DNA of 64,000 nt from Melanocharis versteri (GCA_013397845.1 VZTG01001029.1:274788-338787), one strand, 5' to 3'; positions 51,401-61,800 are shown, counted from the stretch's first letter. Program-made: numbers and translations. The notes: generated from the letters alone by a model not told the origin.

Positions 51401-52326
51401 CCTTCTGATACTAGAATGGAAGCATTGGGGCTTTTCTGTGGAAGAACTTTGGGGACATTTCTTTAAAATGTTATGGTTGCATATTCTTGGTGATGTTTCA
51501 GAAAAGCTTTTTGATGACTTCTAAAACGCAGTGAAAAGCCATATTCAATGTCCTCTGTCTCTTGTGCACGTGTGCCAGCCCCCACAAAATCTTTTCGTTG
51601 TTGTTGTGGTTTTGTTTTTTAGGCTTATTGGTGGGCAGTGTTGCTTATGGGAATTGCATTGATCATGCTAATGGCTGGCTTCATTAAGATATGCAGTGTT
51701 CATACTCCAAGCAGTAATCCAAAGTTGCCTCCTCATAAACCACTTCCAGGTGAGTACTCCAGCTAATTATAGAGAAATGTTTTCTTCTCAACTGATTTGT
51801 TTAATTCTAAAGAGAAATTTCAGGTGTCTCTCTCTCTACCGTTCTTAGTCTGGCACTGTGAAACTACGAATGGAATTGATGCCAGTGAAACAATTCATGA
51901 AAATCTAATTCTTGCCTTGTTTTCCTATAACATAATATGCATATCAAAAGAAAGCTTTGAAGACTTTTTCTAGCATCAGAGTTCCTTTTATTTCCTATTC
52001 CATGCTACATTTTGTAAGAATTGGCCTGTTTGAGGAAGTACTGTTGAGATACTGAAATGTATTCTGTATGTCCTACATGCAGTTACTTACCTGGTTAAAA
52101 CTTTGCAGGCCTAAATGCAAAGCCTTCCAGAAAAATAGTTGTATTTAATTTGCATGGCCAGGACAACTCTTCTGGAAATAACTTGAGTTTTTAAAATGAA
52201 TTTCAATAACGGCTACTTTTCTTTGAAACAGGCACTTTAAAAAGGAGGAGACCACCACAAACCACTCAGCCCCCACAGCGGCAAAGGCCACGAGAGAGTT
52301 ATCAGATGGGACATATGAGACGCTGA
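12367..52326 (+). CDS. ADAM10: ADAM10 metalloprotease (alpha-secretase, Notch/APP sheddase)
   Basis: Type I membrane zinc protease that sheds Notch, APP, cadherins and other ectodomains. Sixteen exons, all GT-AG and phase-consistent, total 2235 nt (744 codons plus stop). With about 5 residues in the gap the protein is about 749 aa, against 748 in human. In visible numbering: signal peptide tail (1-14); prodomain with cysteine-switch Cys168 in GPQGGCADHS; furin site LLRKKR ending at Arg209; catalytic domain with HEVGHNFGSPH, whose zinc ligands are His379, His383 and His389 and whose general base is Glu380, plus Met-turn IMYARATSGD; disintegrin and cysteine-rich regions (about 450-665); transmembrane segment (about 670-693); and a Pro/Arg-rich tail ending ESYQMGHMRR. 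Sequons RNIS, INTT, RNIS and ENFT are kept. Everything needed for activity is present; only the start is hidden. Confidence 0.98.
12407..20684 (+). other. ADAM10: ADAM10 intron 1
   Basis: 8278 bp. The first 550 bp belong to the CpG island. A CR1 ORF2 fragment lies at about 17025-17510, and an A-rich run near 15375-15390. A small cluster of CpGs at 18000-18034 is noted under findings. The rest is unremarkable AT-rich intron. Confidence 0.9.
17025..17510 (-). mobile_element. CR1 LINE ORF2 (reverse transcriptase) fragment, degenerate
   Basis: On the minus strand the translation contains LDKQKSTGSDGMHPRALRGL, matching the CR1 reverse-transcriptase block (L-D-x-x-K-S-x-G-x-D-G-x-H-P-R). It is followed, after frame breaks, by NVIPFFK and ENYRLVRLIS-like residues matching the next RT block. 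The upstream part is too diverged to place. It is a dead internal fragment with no 3' end of its own. Confidence 0.85.
20685..20835 (+). CDS. ADAM10: ADAM10 exon 2
   Basis: Acceptor TTTTTCAG, donor GTTAGT. Encodes GQYGNPLNKYIRHYEG through FLRLDFHAHG, the start of the prodomain. Confidence 0.97.
20836..32340 (+). other. ADAM10: ADAM10 intron 2
   Basis: 11.5 kb, the largest intron seen here. It contains an unexplained 180-codon minus-strand open frame (27605-28147) and a pair of perfect hairpins (30184-30260). No CR1, LTR or RNA gene was recognised in it. Confidence 0.85.
30184..30260. repeat. Two adjacent perfect inverted repeats
   Basis: CTAATCTC / 5-base loop / GAGATTAG at 30184-30204, and GACTTCTTA / TGG / TAAGAAGTC at 30240-30260. 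Both stems are mismatch-free and lie 35 bp apart. Confidence 0.85.
32341..32459 (+). CDS. ADAM10: ADAM10 exon 3
   Basis: Acceptor TTCACTTTAG, donor GTAAGT. Encodes QFNLRMKRDASLFSDDF through SHIYTGHIY of the prodomain. Confidence 0.97.
32460..33830 (+). other. ADAM10: ADAM10 intron 3
   Basis: 1371 bp of AT-rich sequence. No repeat or gene recognised. Confidence 0.9.
33831..33989 (+). CDS. ADAM10: ADAM10 exon 4
   Basis: Acceptor CCCTTAACAG, donor GTGAGT. Encodes GEQGSFTHGSVIDGKFEGF through FHSVIYHEDDI of the prodomain. Confidence 0.97.
33990..40866 (+). other. ADAM10: ADAM10 intron 4
   Basis: 6.9 kb. It contains a region open on both strands (38016-38690) and an A/C-rich low-complexity stretch (about 39805-39895). 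Otherwise I see nothing recognisable. Confidence 0.85.
39805..39895. repeat. A/C-rich low-complexity stretch
   Basis: Runs such as ACACCCCCCACCAAAC and CCCAAAAAACAACAAACC, with few G or T over about 90 bases. Confidence 0.6.
40867..40970 (+). CDS. ADAM10: ADAM10 exon 5
   Basis: Acceptor TTTTTAG, weak donor GTACAA. Encodes KYPHKYGPQGGCADHSVFER, with the cysteine-switch Cys that latches the zymogen, and ends TGIEEPTTE. Confidence 0.95.
42365..42514 (+). CDS. ADAM10: ADAM10 exon 6
   Basis: Acceptor CATATGTAG, donor GTATTT. Begins with the variable linker KHVEEPKKDDPQ, then the furin cleavage site LLRKKR. The mature enzyme starts ATQAEKNTCQLY. Confidence 0.96.
43661..43753 (+). CDS. ADAM10: ADAM10 exon 7
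   Basis: Acceptor TTTTTTGACAG, donor GTAAGT. Encodes ISSHVKAIDTIYQSTDF then SGIRNISFMVKRIR of the catalytic domain, with an N-glycosylation sequon RNIS. Confidence 0.97.
44325..44508 (+). CDS. ADAM10: ADAM10 exon 8
   Basis: Acceptor TTACTTTTAG, donor GTAATT. Encodes INTTVDEKDSSNPFRFPNIG through GVLGLAWVGAPS of the catalytic domain. Confidence 0.97.
46183..46346 (+). CDS. ADAM10: ADAM10 exon 9
   Basis: Acceptor GTGAATGCAG, donor GTAAGT. Encodes SSGGICEKSKLYSDGKKKS to HEVGHNFGSP. The zinc motif is split, so its third His is the first codon of exon 10. Confidence 0.98.
47410..47593 (+). CDS. ADAM10: ADAM10 exon 10
   Basis: Acceptor GTTTTGCAG, donor GTATGT. Starts with the third zinc-ligand His (HDSGMECTPGESKNLG), then the Met-turn IMYARATSGD, and ends LEKKRNNCFV. 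Confidence 0.98.
47738..48062 (+). mobile_element. CR1 LINE fragment (sense), 5'- and 3'-truncated
   Basis: Contains CR1 blocks CAAGTTCTGGGCTGCCCAG, GGGCCACAAAGATTATTAAG and GATTGGAGCATCTGACAT, followed by degraded forms of GAGAAGGCTGGGAGAGG and the AGGAATC/AAGAATTTT region. It stops before the terminal 8-base repeats. It begins 145 bp after exon 10 and is in the same orientation as ADAM10. Confidence 0.88.
48491..48641 (+). CDS. ADAM10: ADAM10 exon 11
   Basis: Acceptor CATTTTTTAG, weak donor GTATTG. Disintegrin domain: ESGQPICGNGLVEQGEQCDC, GYSDQCKDDCCYDANQ, then KLRPGKNC. Confidence 0.97.
48949..49132 (+). CDS. ADAM10: ADAM10 exon 12
   Basis: Acceptor TCTTTCCAG, weak donor GTATGG. Disintegrin end and start of the Cys-rich region: SPSQGPCCTAQCDFKTRADK, then sequon ENFT, ending TQVCIKG. 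Confidence 0.97.
50312..50420 (+). CDS. ADAM10: ADAM10 exon 13
   Basis: Acceptor TCTCTCACAG, donor GTAAGA. Encodes QCAGSICEKHGLEECTCASS then DDRELCHVCCMRK of the cysteine-rich domain. Confidence 0.97.
50697..50917 (+). CDS. ADAM10: ADAM10 exon 14
   Basis: Acceptor ACTTTTCAG, donor GTAAGT. Encodes DPATCASTGSSRWQEYFHLE through YCDVFMRCRLVDADG and the membrane-proximal IFNPELYENIAEWIV. Reading through the donor stays open for 15 more codons. Confidence 0.98.
51623..51749 (+). CDS. ADAM10: ADAM10 exon 15
   Basis: Acceptor TTTGTTTTTTAG, donor GTGAGT. Encodes the transmembrane helix AYWWAVLLMGIALIMLMAGF and the proximal tail HTPSSNPKLPPHKPLP. Confidence 0.98.
52232..52326 (+). CDS. ADAM10: ADAM10 exon 16 coding part with stop
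   Basis: Acceptor CTTTGAAACAG; stop TGA at 52324-52326. Encodes GTLKRRRPPQTTQPPQRQRP then RESYQMGHMRR. The KRRR cluster corresponds to the arginine-based ER-retention motif described for mammalian ADAM10. Confidence 0.98.
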
Positions 52327-52738
52327 CTGCAGCTTTTTGCCTTGGTTCTTCCTAGTGCCTACAATGGGAAAACTCACTCCAAAGAAAACCTAATAAGTCA
52401 TTGTCCCCAGTCTAACTCTCAAAAATTGAAGAGGAAAAAAAAAAGCATGATATAGCCTCAAAACAAGTGGAAGTGGTTAATTTTTAATGAGAGAATCTTT
52501 CAGCTCTAAAAGAAGAAAAGTGTTTTTCTTGAATATTTTTAATTTAGTGGCACAAAGTCCTAGCATATCATGATTCTTTCCCCCTTCTGTGCTCTTCATT
52601 GCTGCATTTTCTTCACTTGCAGGCAAATATGGCTGTAGTAAAACTTTTACTCAAGAATTGAGAAAAATATATATTTTTCAACTGCCAGACAAAGCTAGGA
52701 AGCTAGACCATCTCAGCATTGGAGACATTACTTGTCAA

Positions 52739-52746
52739 TGTATATA
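52739..52746 (+). promoter_or_regulatory. Pumilio-type element in the ADAM10 3'UTR
   Basis: TGTATATA matches the UGUANAUA consensus bound by PUM1/PUM2. A second match, TGTAAATA, is at 53549-53556. Chance matches in AT-rich sequence are common. Confidence 0.4.
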
Positions 52747-54422
52747 CATTGTTATATGCAGACATGTATTTCTAACGTACACCCGTACTTGTGTGCAATT
52801 GTAAACAAGAGAATTGCAATATGGATGTTTCTTTGTATTATAAAACTTTTCCGCTATTAATGAAGAAATTACTGTTTAATTGACATACTCAGGATAACAG
52901 AGGATGATGGTGTGTAGTGGTCAAGGGTCCTGTGATGCTTTACACAGCAATTTTGAATCCAATCACACTTTTTTTATCATTATCAAAGTTGTTTCAAGCA
53001 CTCATTTCATCTTTATCCAACAGCTGCTAAGACACAGCATACAAGCCTGGATGGTCTTAGAGAGATTTAACAGGTGTTCTGCAAACTTTGCAAATGTCAG
53101 AATGTTTCAAAAATGTTTTATGTGTCTTCCTTGTAGCTCAGCATAAATATTTTTAATTTGTCTGATTATTCAGTGAAATAATGAATGGTTAGATCAAATA
53201 TTTCCATGCTTTATTAGAAAATTCTGCCTGTTATTCAACTTGTTTTAAAAATTGCAGCCACTTTATTTGGACTGTTCAGATATTCTTACAGTTTGGTAAT
53301 CAAGTTCATGTTCTAAGGGATGTGGAAAGAAAGAAAAGTTGTAGTTTTTTTATTTTCTTTTTTAATTTATCAGGTGTTTGGATAACTTTTCAGCATGATA
53401 CTGTTGATTGATAACCACTAAAGTAGAGTGATTTGCCTGGCTACTGTGGCAGAGTTAAAACTGTAGTTAGGACTACCAATTTTCCCACATTTATACCAGT
53501 AGTGAAGTTCAACAGCACAATGTCCCATTCCAGAGTTTTTATTACGAATGTAAATAATTGGCATTTTTGAAGATGAAATAAAAAATGTCTTAAGGTGCTT
53601 ACTGCTATGCAGGAGATGAAAGGGGGCATTACAAAATGTTTAAGCTTGTGATGTATTTATTGCTTGTTTTCCAAAAGCACCAAGCTAATTAGAGATGCAA
53701 ATGGCTATAATTTTCCTGGCTTTGCTTAGGAGAAAATTTACTAAGGGTTGGACAGGCTTCCTTTGTTTGTTTTTTTTGGTTTTGTTTTGTTTTTTAAGAG
53801 TATAAGGTTTACACAATCATTCTCATAATGTGACGCAAGCCAGCAAGGCCAAAAATGTTACAGAATATAATGGGATCTCTTCCTTGTAAACTTGTACAGT
53901 ATGTGGTAACTTTTTCAAAATACAGCTTTTTGTACATGGTTTAGAGACAAATTTTGTACATGAAACCCCAAGTCCAATAGACTATATAAATAATTCTAAA
54001 TGATCTTAACTAGTTAGAAGTGTATGTAGTTGCTTTTAAGTCATTTTAAATACATTTGTTTTAAGACTGTGCAAAGATTGGAAGTGGGTTTGCATTTCTA
54101 AAATGGTGACTTTTATTCAGCAAGAGTTCTTAGTAACTTCTTGAGTGTGGTAGACTTTGGAACATGTAAATTTTTTGCCTGTAATGTTATCCTGTGGTAG
54201 GATTTTGGCAGACAAATGCTGCCCTATTTTATTTTGAGTCTAAGTTAAATGTTTTTTGAAAACAAAAATGTGCACTGAACTCTCCACTGCAAGTCAAGAT
54301 GTGGTAAAGCCGAAAGAAAGTTCAAGACAATGAAACGGAAATACTACTGTCGATTTCATGTCCACTGTGTTTTATACAGTCTCTTTTTTGTTCACTTTGG
54401 AATTTTTACTAAAAATACAAAA

Positions 54423-54480
54423 AATAAAGTATTGTGCAAAGATATGTAAGGTTTTTTGAAACTTGAAATGCATTAATAAA
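54423..54480 (+). promoter_or_regulatory. ADAM10: Polyadenylation signals of ADAM10
   Basis: Two AATAAA hexamers 52 bp apart (54423-54428, 54475-54480), about 2.1 kb after the stop codon. Use is inferred, not shown. Confidence 0.6.
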
Positions 54481-54740
54481 TAGACTTGATGAAATCATCT
54501 TCTGAAGATCCATTTACTTGTTGAACCTTGAAAGCAAAGAGGAATACACAGATTCCACTTTGCTTAATTTTTGGCTTTTATTGTAATGCCAAAATGTAAT
54601 TGTACTATCTCTATCAAAGTGCCCCTCTCAATTTTAACATGAAGTTAAATGTAAGAATCAATGTGTTTGTGTAACCTGTTTAGAGAAAGCCATTAAATTA
54701 ATTTTAAGTTACTTGTATGGTCACAGGAATAAAACTTTTC

Positions 54741-57700
54741 TTACCTTCAAAATGAAAACTAGTTGCTGGTGGGATGTTCAAGCCTGGCACCATAGTTACT
54801 GATGGACAGTTACTTTGGAAGTACATTTGGAGAGGAGTATTGGAATTAATGTGCAATACTCTGAATACACAATTGGTGGATGAGACTTACAGAAGGAGCA
54901 AATGGGCTTTTTGCAAGGGGTTTTAAAACTGCTAAGCTGGGTCTCTGGGTTTTTGTGTGTGTTGCATGATTGATTTCAGTGATAAGGCTGCTTTTAAAAG
55001 CCAGGTCCTGCCAGTGAGTCGTCCATTCTTAGGGCTGTTTGTTGAGAGTGGCCTGCTTGGACATCTGTTTCCCGAAGTGAGCAGGGTGGACTTTGATGTT
55101 ATCAAAGCACATCCAGAGTTCCTTCCTCACATTGCCTCCCCCACCACCCCCATGACTTTTTATAGAAGAGCTTCTCCCTGTAGCTAAATAGCACTGGCTG
55201 TGCAAAGGGCATTAAAAGCAAATCCCTTGGAGCAGAGCCCTTCTGCAAATCCTCATAGCGGTGGTGGTGGTTGTGTTTAAATCTCCCTGTAGGAACACAG
55301 ACCAGAGGGGTGGAAATAATGCCTAAGCAGCTCAAATACAAGTTTCATGTATGTTTTAAAATATAAGTGAAACAAATCAGTACATAATTTTTCTAGCTAA
55401 TATTTGACATAATAATCCTTATTTGTACCTATTAATTTATTCCTGTTGCATTTTTTAATGTTTTAGTTATCAAATGTATACATTCACCTCTGGTGTAGAA
55501 TCATATCGAGTGTAGTCAGAATGATGTGAGCATGTCAAGGCCATCAAAGTCCTCTTAAGCAATGAAATTTTACACCATACAGACTGTAAGTCATTGATGT
55601 AACTTGGGTTTTAATTAGTGTTCCAATATTTCTTTCAGGAAAAACACAAAAAAGAAGGAAGAGGTTTTTATTTCTGAATATTGGAGGTTCATTATTACAG
55701 AGAGGTGACGAAAGGGACAGCAGCCATTCTGTCACTGAGCTGTGCGTGCTCTGACAGGAGGAGGCACCTGGTGGCTTCCGAGGTCTCAAGTCAGCAGTAT
55801 GGAGTGAGACAGGAGTAATTCCAATGAGCAGAGTAAGGCACCACTATAGGCACTTGAAATTGTAGGTATGACTTCAGTTTTATGTTCAGGCATGGCGAGA
55901 CTGAATATATTGCAGCTTGGGCTTTATTCCACTTTTATATCAGAAATGACTGTAATGGCTGTCAAAACAAACAAAATTTGGATATATGATTTGTGAAAAA
56001 TGGCATCAGAAGTATCTTCATATCTGCAGAAGTTCAAATACTGAATGTTCTTTTAATTTTCCTACTTGACTTTTTAAAAGCTTTCAAATTGTCTTATCTG
56101 AGGATATACCAGCTTCTCTTAGTTGAACTGGAGAATGTTTTTTCACAAAAACCAGTAGAAGTCATTGAACTGCAGTATCCCCATTTCTTCAGTTTCAGCA
56201 CACTGTAGACACCTCTGACCCTTCTTCCACCTGCTTTTCCTGAAGTTATGCCTGTTTCTCCTGAAGTTTAGATCCCTTTATCAGCCTTCTTACCAAGTAA
56301 GTGATAGTAATTTGCAAGAAATGCCAATTTTGATGTCTGAAATGTTTCTAAGAGTGTTGTTTCTGTACTGGAGAAGTACAGCCCAGTTCTTTTTAGTCTT
56401 TGTCTCTTGCTCTGTCATCCTTCAATATCTGCTGAAAAAAGATTTTTTTTGAGGAGTAGGGGTAGGATTTGGTTCAGGAAGCTTACAAAATTCATAGCTT
56501 AGAAAGTTGGTGATAACTGATGTAAATGCAATTTCAGTGACAGTATTTAAATTGTTCTCTAAATAGACAAGTATTTTATAAAAAAGAAAACCCTGAAACA
56601 GAAGTGGCAGGTCTTTAGCTTTTTGCAGAAGCAACAATTCACTTCTAGAAACAATCCAGAGAGATGCCTAATTTGAATTAGCCACACATACTTCTCTCTC
56701 TGTTTACTCTCATTTTCCATTGTGCTTAGGAAAACTAAAATGGCCACATTGTCATTTGTTCCTTGCCTGTCATTCTGCAGGACATGGTCCCAGTTTGTAA
56801 CTTCATGCCCCTAAAAATGCTGTCACTGGGTCTCTCTAGCAATTGAGTCTCTCCAGTGGATTAAAGCTACTACAAATGTAAAAAATCAACCAAACAGAAG
56901 GCCTCAGTGCTTACCTAACTCTGTCAGATACTTTTGGCTGAAATTTCCTCCTGTGTATGCTCCTGATTTGATGCAGCTATTGTATTTAAGCAATTCATTC
57001 TTACACAAACACAGAACATATTACGGAGCTCTCATAAAATAAATATGTTGCAAAATTTAAATATTTGGGATAGCAACCTGGAGCATGAAATTAATAAATT
57101 CTAATTTTTGACACAGAAGGTGGAAATACTTCTGTGTTTAAAAATAGTTTGCTTCATTGAACAAAATCTTTCAAAGCACAAACCTTTGTTTTCAGTGAGG
57201 AACTACGGATTCTTTTGCATGGAACTTATATTTAAATAGATTTTAAATATTGGAACAGCTTCTGGAATATACACCTCAGGAAGGACAACAATGCTCATTC
57301 GAGATCTAAGTATGCTTCAGTTCCTATTGTAGTTCGTGAGCCTTTCTGATTCTGTATTGAATATTCCTGTTTGTTTAAAGGGATGGTAGTTATTGAAAAC
57401 AGCTTGTGAAAGAAGTTAATATTCTGAATGGTTGGCAGAGATGCCTGCATTCAACATCTGATCACTGTTCACTGTTCGCAGGATCTGTTCAACTTGTTCA
57501 TTTGTCAGGCTGTCTAAATAAATCCCACTTTATTCCTGATAACATCTGGATATTTTGATTCGAAATTCCCTGCAATATCTTGGTATGAAAAAATATGCTT
57601 TGCTCCAGGTCTTAGCACTTTCTTGCACATTTTTCTACCATTTAGAGAACATCTAACAGGAATTACATTCAAAATTCAGAGTTCAAGAAACCTTAATTTT

Positions 57701-58150
57701 TAATTAACCTTGTGCTTAGCATTGAAGTGACAATTGAATACATATATATTGATTTCTGTTTCAGTATGCACAAACCATAGAATAAAAACAATCTGAGACA
57801 ATAATGTTTCTTTTTGTTGTTTATATTCTGACATAGGAAAAAAGGGAATTGTATATGTTTGACCTTAAAGTTTGTTTTTATGCTCTGAAGCTGTTTGAAG
57901 GTTGAACCATTTTCATTTATTCTGGCAGTTTCAAGTCAGGCCAAAATCTGGTACACAGAGATTTAGAATCTAAAAATCTCAGACCTTACCTGAACAGATA
58001 AATATGACTTAAATGCAAAAATTAACTGAACTTAGTTGTGCTAGAATTTTATGTAGTATACTAAGCATCATTCAAATAATTAAATAGCTAGTAAGTTAAA
58101 TCAGTTTTTTAATTAAAACAGTTAAATAGCAAAGCATTTTCAAAGAGAAC
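54741..58150. other. ADAM10-LIPC tail-to-tail intergenic sequence
   Basis: About 3.4 kb of AT-rich sequence between the two 3' ends. No coding exon, RNA gene or recognisable transposon. The open frames here (for example 54957-55187) show no family resemblance. Confidence 0.7.
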
Positions 58151-58154
58151 AAAG

Positions 58155-58711
58155 TTTATTATAGAATTTTTAGATTATACTATTATTGGGGTTTTCATAT
58201 GGTTATTGCAGCTCAAGCATTTTATATTTTTATATCTATTTGGTAGTATTTTATGAACTATTTAACTCCCCCTTCATTAGGAAATAATTTAGCAAAGTTT
58301 TAACTGATGGTCATAGCTATTAATGTTTCAGAGTATTTACTGGGAAACAAATTTTCTTTTTTTCCCTTAAATCCAACAAAATTAAGTTTTTCAAAGGCTT
58401 ACGGCAATGATTTTGTCAAATAATATTTTTATTTCTGGTGAGCAGATGTTTTTTTCAGATTTTAAACAGCTGAAAATTGACAGTTGCCTTGATGAAGCTG
58501 CTCATTGATCATTTTCAGAGTATGATGCTAGATGAACAAAGTGCATGTTTCAGCTTACTGTTGGATGACAAAAACTAAATATCTTAATGTATTTTTCCAC
58601 CACCTCTGAAACTGCTAGGATATTTGGTGTAGCTGTGAATTTTTAAAACATTTTACTAGATGTATCATATTTTGAATATTTTGGTGAGGAGTTGTCTTTC
58701 TGAGTTCTTGC
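58155..58711 (-). other. LIPC: LIPC 3' untranslated region (end inferred)
   Basis: AATAAA on the minus strand occurs at 58433-58428 and 58160-58155, giving possible 3'UTRs of about 0.3 or 0.55 kb. Which is used cannot be told from sequence. Confidence 0.5.
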
Positions 58712-58817
58712 TCATTTTCTGTTTTGTCTCTGGAAGCGATCTTCACACCTCACAAATGTCTTCTCTTGGGATGGATGAAGGTGAATATTGTCAATGCTTT
58801 GGGGGCAAAATGTTTTT
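58712..58817 (-). CDS. LIPC: LIPC exon 9 coding part with stop
   Basis: Acceptor TTTTCTTTCCAG before 58817; stop TGA at 58714-58712. Encodes KTFCPQSIDNIHLHPSQEKT then FVRCEDRFQRQNRK. The two Cys correspond to the C-terminal disulphide of the family. Confidence 0.96.
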
Positions 58818-61800
58818 CTGGAAAGAAAAGACAGCATGTGAGCATAATGTTGGTTAGAAAGCACAATGTTAGTTCGAGTCTCTCGTTCTTTAGCCAGTTC
58901 TTTATTCAGTCTCTTACAGGAAGGTACCTTACTGTCTTTATAGGCTTGTGAGGAAAGAGTTATGTCTGCCTGCCAGACCATAGGTACAGAGAGGAGCAGG
59001 CAGCTCCTGTGCCTTGTGCCTCTGTCTCCCTGGTGTCACTGTGCATCTTCTCCACAGCACACCCTCACAGTCTCTTGGGTTTTGTTGTCATTGGCATTGT
59101 TTCAACTCTTGCTGTTGCCACCACAGTTGCACTATTTGGGCTGCTGGGTTACTGGTATTTAGCTGGGAGGTTGCTAAAAATCAGCTAAGTAGGATGCTAA
59201 CATCAGCAACTACATATGCTACAGAAATATTTGAAACCAAATGTTGGAATCTGGTATTTTATTGTTCATAATGGCCTGTTTGTTAACTGCTTTTTAAGTT
59301 TATGCTGTTACATCTCAAGTGTTTGCCGTTAGATAATCTAACAAAGGAACTTCCATCATGTGTACAAAGGTCATGAACATCTAGAGGTAGAGATACCTGG
59401 AGATAAAATATTGTCTACTGTTCAAATGCTTGAGAAAGCACAAGAGAAGTCAAAATACATTTTGTGTTTACTACCTTTTTTAATTACTGAATTTCCAAAA
59501 TTGCTAATTCTGCAATACACAATGTTTGGTCTTTGAGGAAGGCAGAAATCTACAGACCTTTTTTCTTTGAAGAAAATACTTTTCCTTGAGTGTCCTTTTA
59601 GAACCACCTAATAATCTTTCATTCATTCCCCTAAGCATTAATGCAGTATTTCAGTGATAACTGAATGTCACTGCCCAGACTGCAAAGAACAAAACCCAGC
59701 ACATAATCAGTGTCCACTAAAAGCTTGGCACAAACTGCTTCCACTTGCAGCAAAAAAAAACTTCTAAGGAGTATGAGGTACCTGAAGATACCAGCATAAT
59801 TTTTTGTCAGTATAATAAGAAGTGCCCCCTTCACTTAATCATTTCCTAGGTAAGGCAAGTAGTACCTCAGCAGTAATTGGCTTGTGCCAAGGTTACTGGC
59901 ACAGCTGCATTGGACAAGAGCTTCCTGGTTAGGAGAATGACTTCTCACCTTCATACCTTTTATCTCAAGGTACAGGAACCTGTACCTAAACAGAGCTCCC
60001 TTGTTTGCAGTGTATGCTTTGCTTTAATTTCCTTTGCCAGCTAGTTCACCGATTTCAGATCGTGGCTTTTAAAATAGCAGAAGATGTTACAGAAACTCAT
60101 TTTATTTTAATGGCAGGAGTATGTGCCAAGTGCCAGGTTAGGAAAATACCTCCAAAATATGTTTTTGAGAGGATTAAACCTAGAGAGAATATGATGCTTC
60201 CTCTGCCCCCCAGCACACACAGATTGTCTTATGAAATGTCTCTTTAAATTGTCTAATTTGTGTTTTGTGTCAATATTAAGGAGATGCAGCTCTGCCAATA
60301 AGAGTTGTTCTGCAGGAAGTCTGCACCAGTTGTGGTGGTAAGAAAGGGAATGTACCAAGGAAAAATTGCCTTCTAAGACTGAGCCTCAGTTACAAGGTAA
60401 GGTGTGCTTTTCTCATTAACCTTAATTAAAGCGCTCAGTTAAAATTTCTCAAAGGGCTGAAGTGGTGGGAATCATTATAAGTTTTTTTTATTCTGTCTTC
60501 TGGCTGAAATTTCTCTGTATGAGTAGGCAGTTTCAAATGTGTTGTTAGTGTTGCTGTATGTAGAGAACAAGGCTGCTCAGACTTGGTGATCCAATTTCAA
60601 AGCAATAAACGGGAAAAAAGAACACCAGAAAGAATCAGAGGACTGTGTAATACAGCACATGGTCCTTCTAATGAGTATTTTCAAGAATGGTGATGCTGAG
60701 TTTCTCTAGGAAGTAGGTATTGAAAGTCAAATAATTAAGATTTGGCATATTTTTTTAAGTAGGAATCAGAATATTTCAAAATGTTAATGTTGGAATCAGT
60801 ATTTATCTTGCATGGTATCTTGTTTCATTGAAATTTCCTATGGTCCGTATGGAATGGGGTAATTACATTCATTGGTGTGACTGCTGGGACTCGGAGGCTT
60901 GTATTTGAACTGGGATAACCCAGGTGCCAAACACCTGTGATGTTACTGAGTGCTCTCATTACACTTACTTTTGCTGTGTTTCCCCTGCTTTCACTCTTAT
61001 TGCCTTCACTGTAAGTCCTGGCCGATGAGTGCCTTTTGTCCATGGTATTATGGTTTGAAATGTGTCCCAGATATTTTCCCAAACTGGAGTTCCTTCCCAT
61101 TTGAACTTGATCATTATGAGGTCACCAATATCAGTGTCCAGGGTGATGAGAAAGGAGTGGGTTTTATTCCCAGTAATACCTTCAACTCTACAGAAAAGAA
61201 GATGAGAATAACGGTGTCTTTATTATTATGAATTAAAGTGAAATTTTTTTTTCCCCTTAAAACCAGAGAAATAACTATGTTTCCTTCTCCAGGACAAAAC
61301 ATTAATATCTCAAGAATTCCTCCAGGTGCAAAAAAGTGATGAAATATGACAACATGCTAGGAAAGAAGCAGAAGTGGGAGAAGCTTGAACCGCTGATGAA
61401 GCAGTAGCGGTTTCTGGCAGCAAAAGAAAAGATGTCTCATAATAGTATCTATGTTACAACTTCTGCCTGCTAGAGCAAATGCTGACCCACACTCTTGCCT
61501 TCGCTTTTGTTAACACAGATACTGTCCATTATGATAAATATCCAAAATTCTTTATCTTAATTACAGCTGATTTTTTCATTTGTGTTTTAATTGATGACAC
61601 CTCCCTATCTTAGCCATGGGATGGACCAAAGTAAGCGGACAGAAAAATTTCCAAATTTACTGTTTGTTTTTTAATGATTTTTTTTCTGCACCAACTGTAT
61701 AATCATTGTAAGAACTTGGGACTTTTAGGGAGTATGAGTGAAGAGAGGACAATTTCCAGTTCATGTTCACTTAGCTGTACTAAACCATTTCACTCATAGC

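Larger units (their letters stand above)
48642..52231 (+). other. ADAM10: ADAM10 introns 11-15
   Basis: Short introns: 48642-48948 (307 bp), 49133-50311, 50421-50696 (276 bp), 50918-51622 and 51750-52231. No repeats recognised. Intron 14 has an in-frame stop at 50963-50965 and an AATAAA at 51115-51120. Confidence 0.85.
52327..54740 (+). other. ADAM10: ADAM10 3' untranslated region (end inferred)
   Basis: AT-rich sequence after the stop codon with no other gene. AATAAA hexamers occur at 53577-53582, 54423-54428, 54475-54480 and 54728-54733, so a 3'UTR of about 1.3, 2.1 or 2.4 kb is possible. The 54423 and 54475 pair looks the most likely main end, from its length and the T-rich context after it. 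Includes a T-rich run near 53764-53800. Confidence 0.7.

Noticed and set aside
58712..58981. 89-codon minus frame as a small gene
   Set aside because: Its C-terminal third is LIPC exon 9; the rest is intron upstream of the TTTCCAG acceptor.
61114..61302. 62-codon minus frame
   Set aside because: It overlaps LIPC exon 8 in the wrong frame; the correct frame gives the lipase PLAT sequence.
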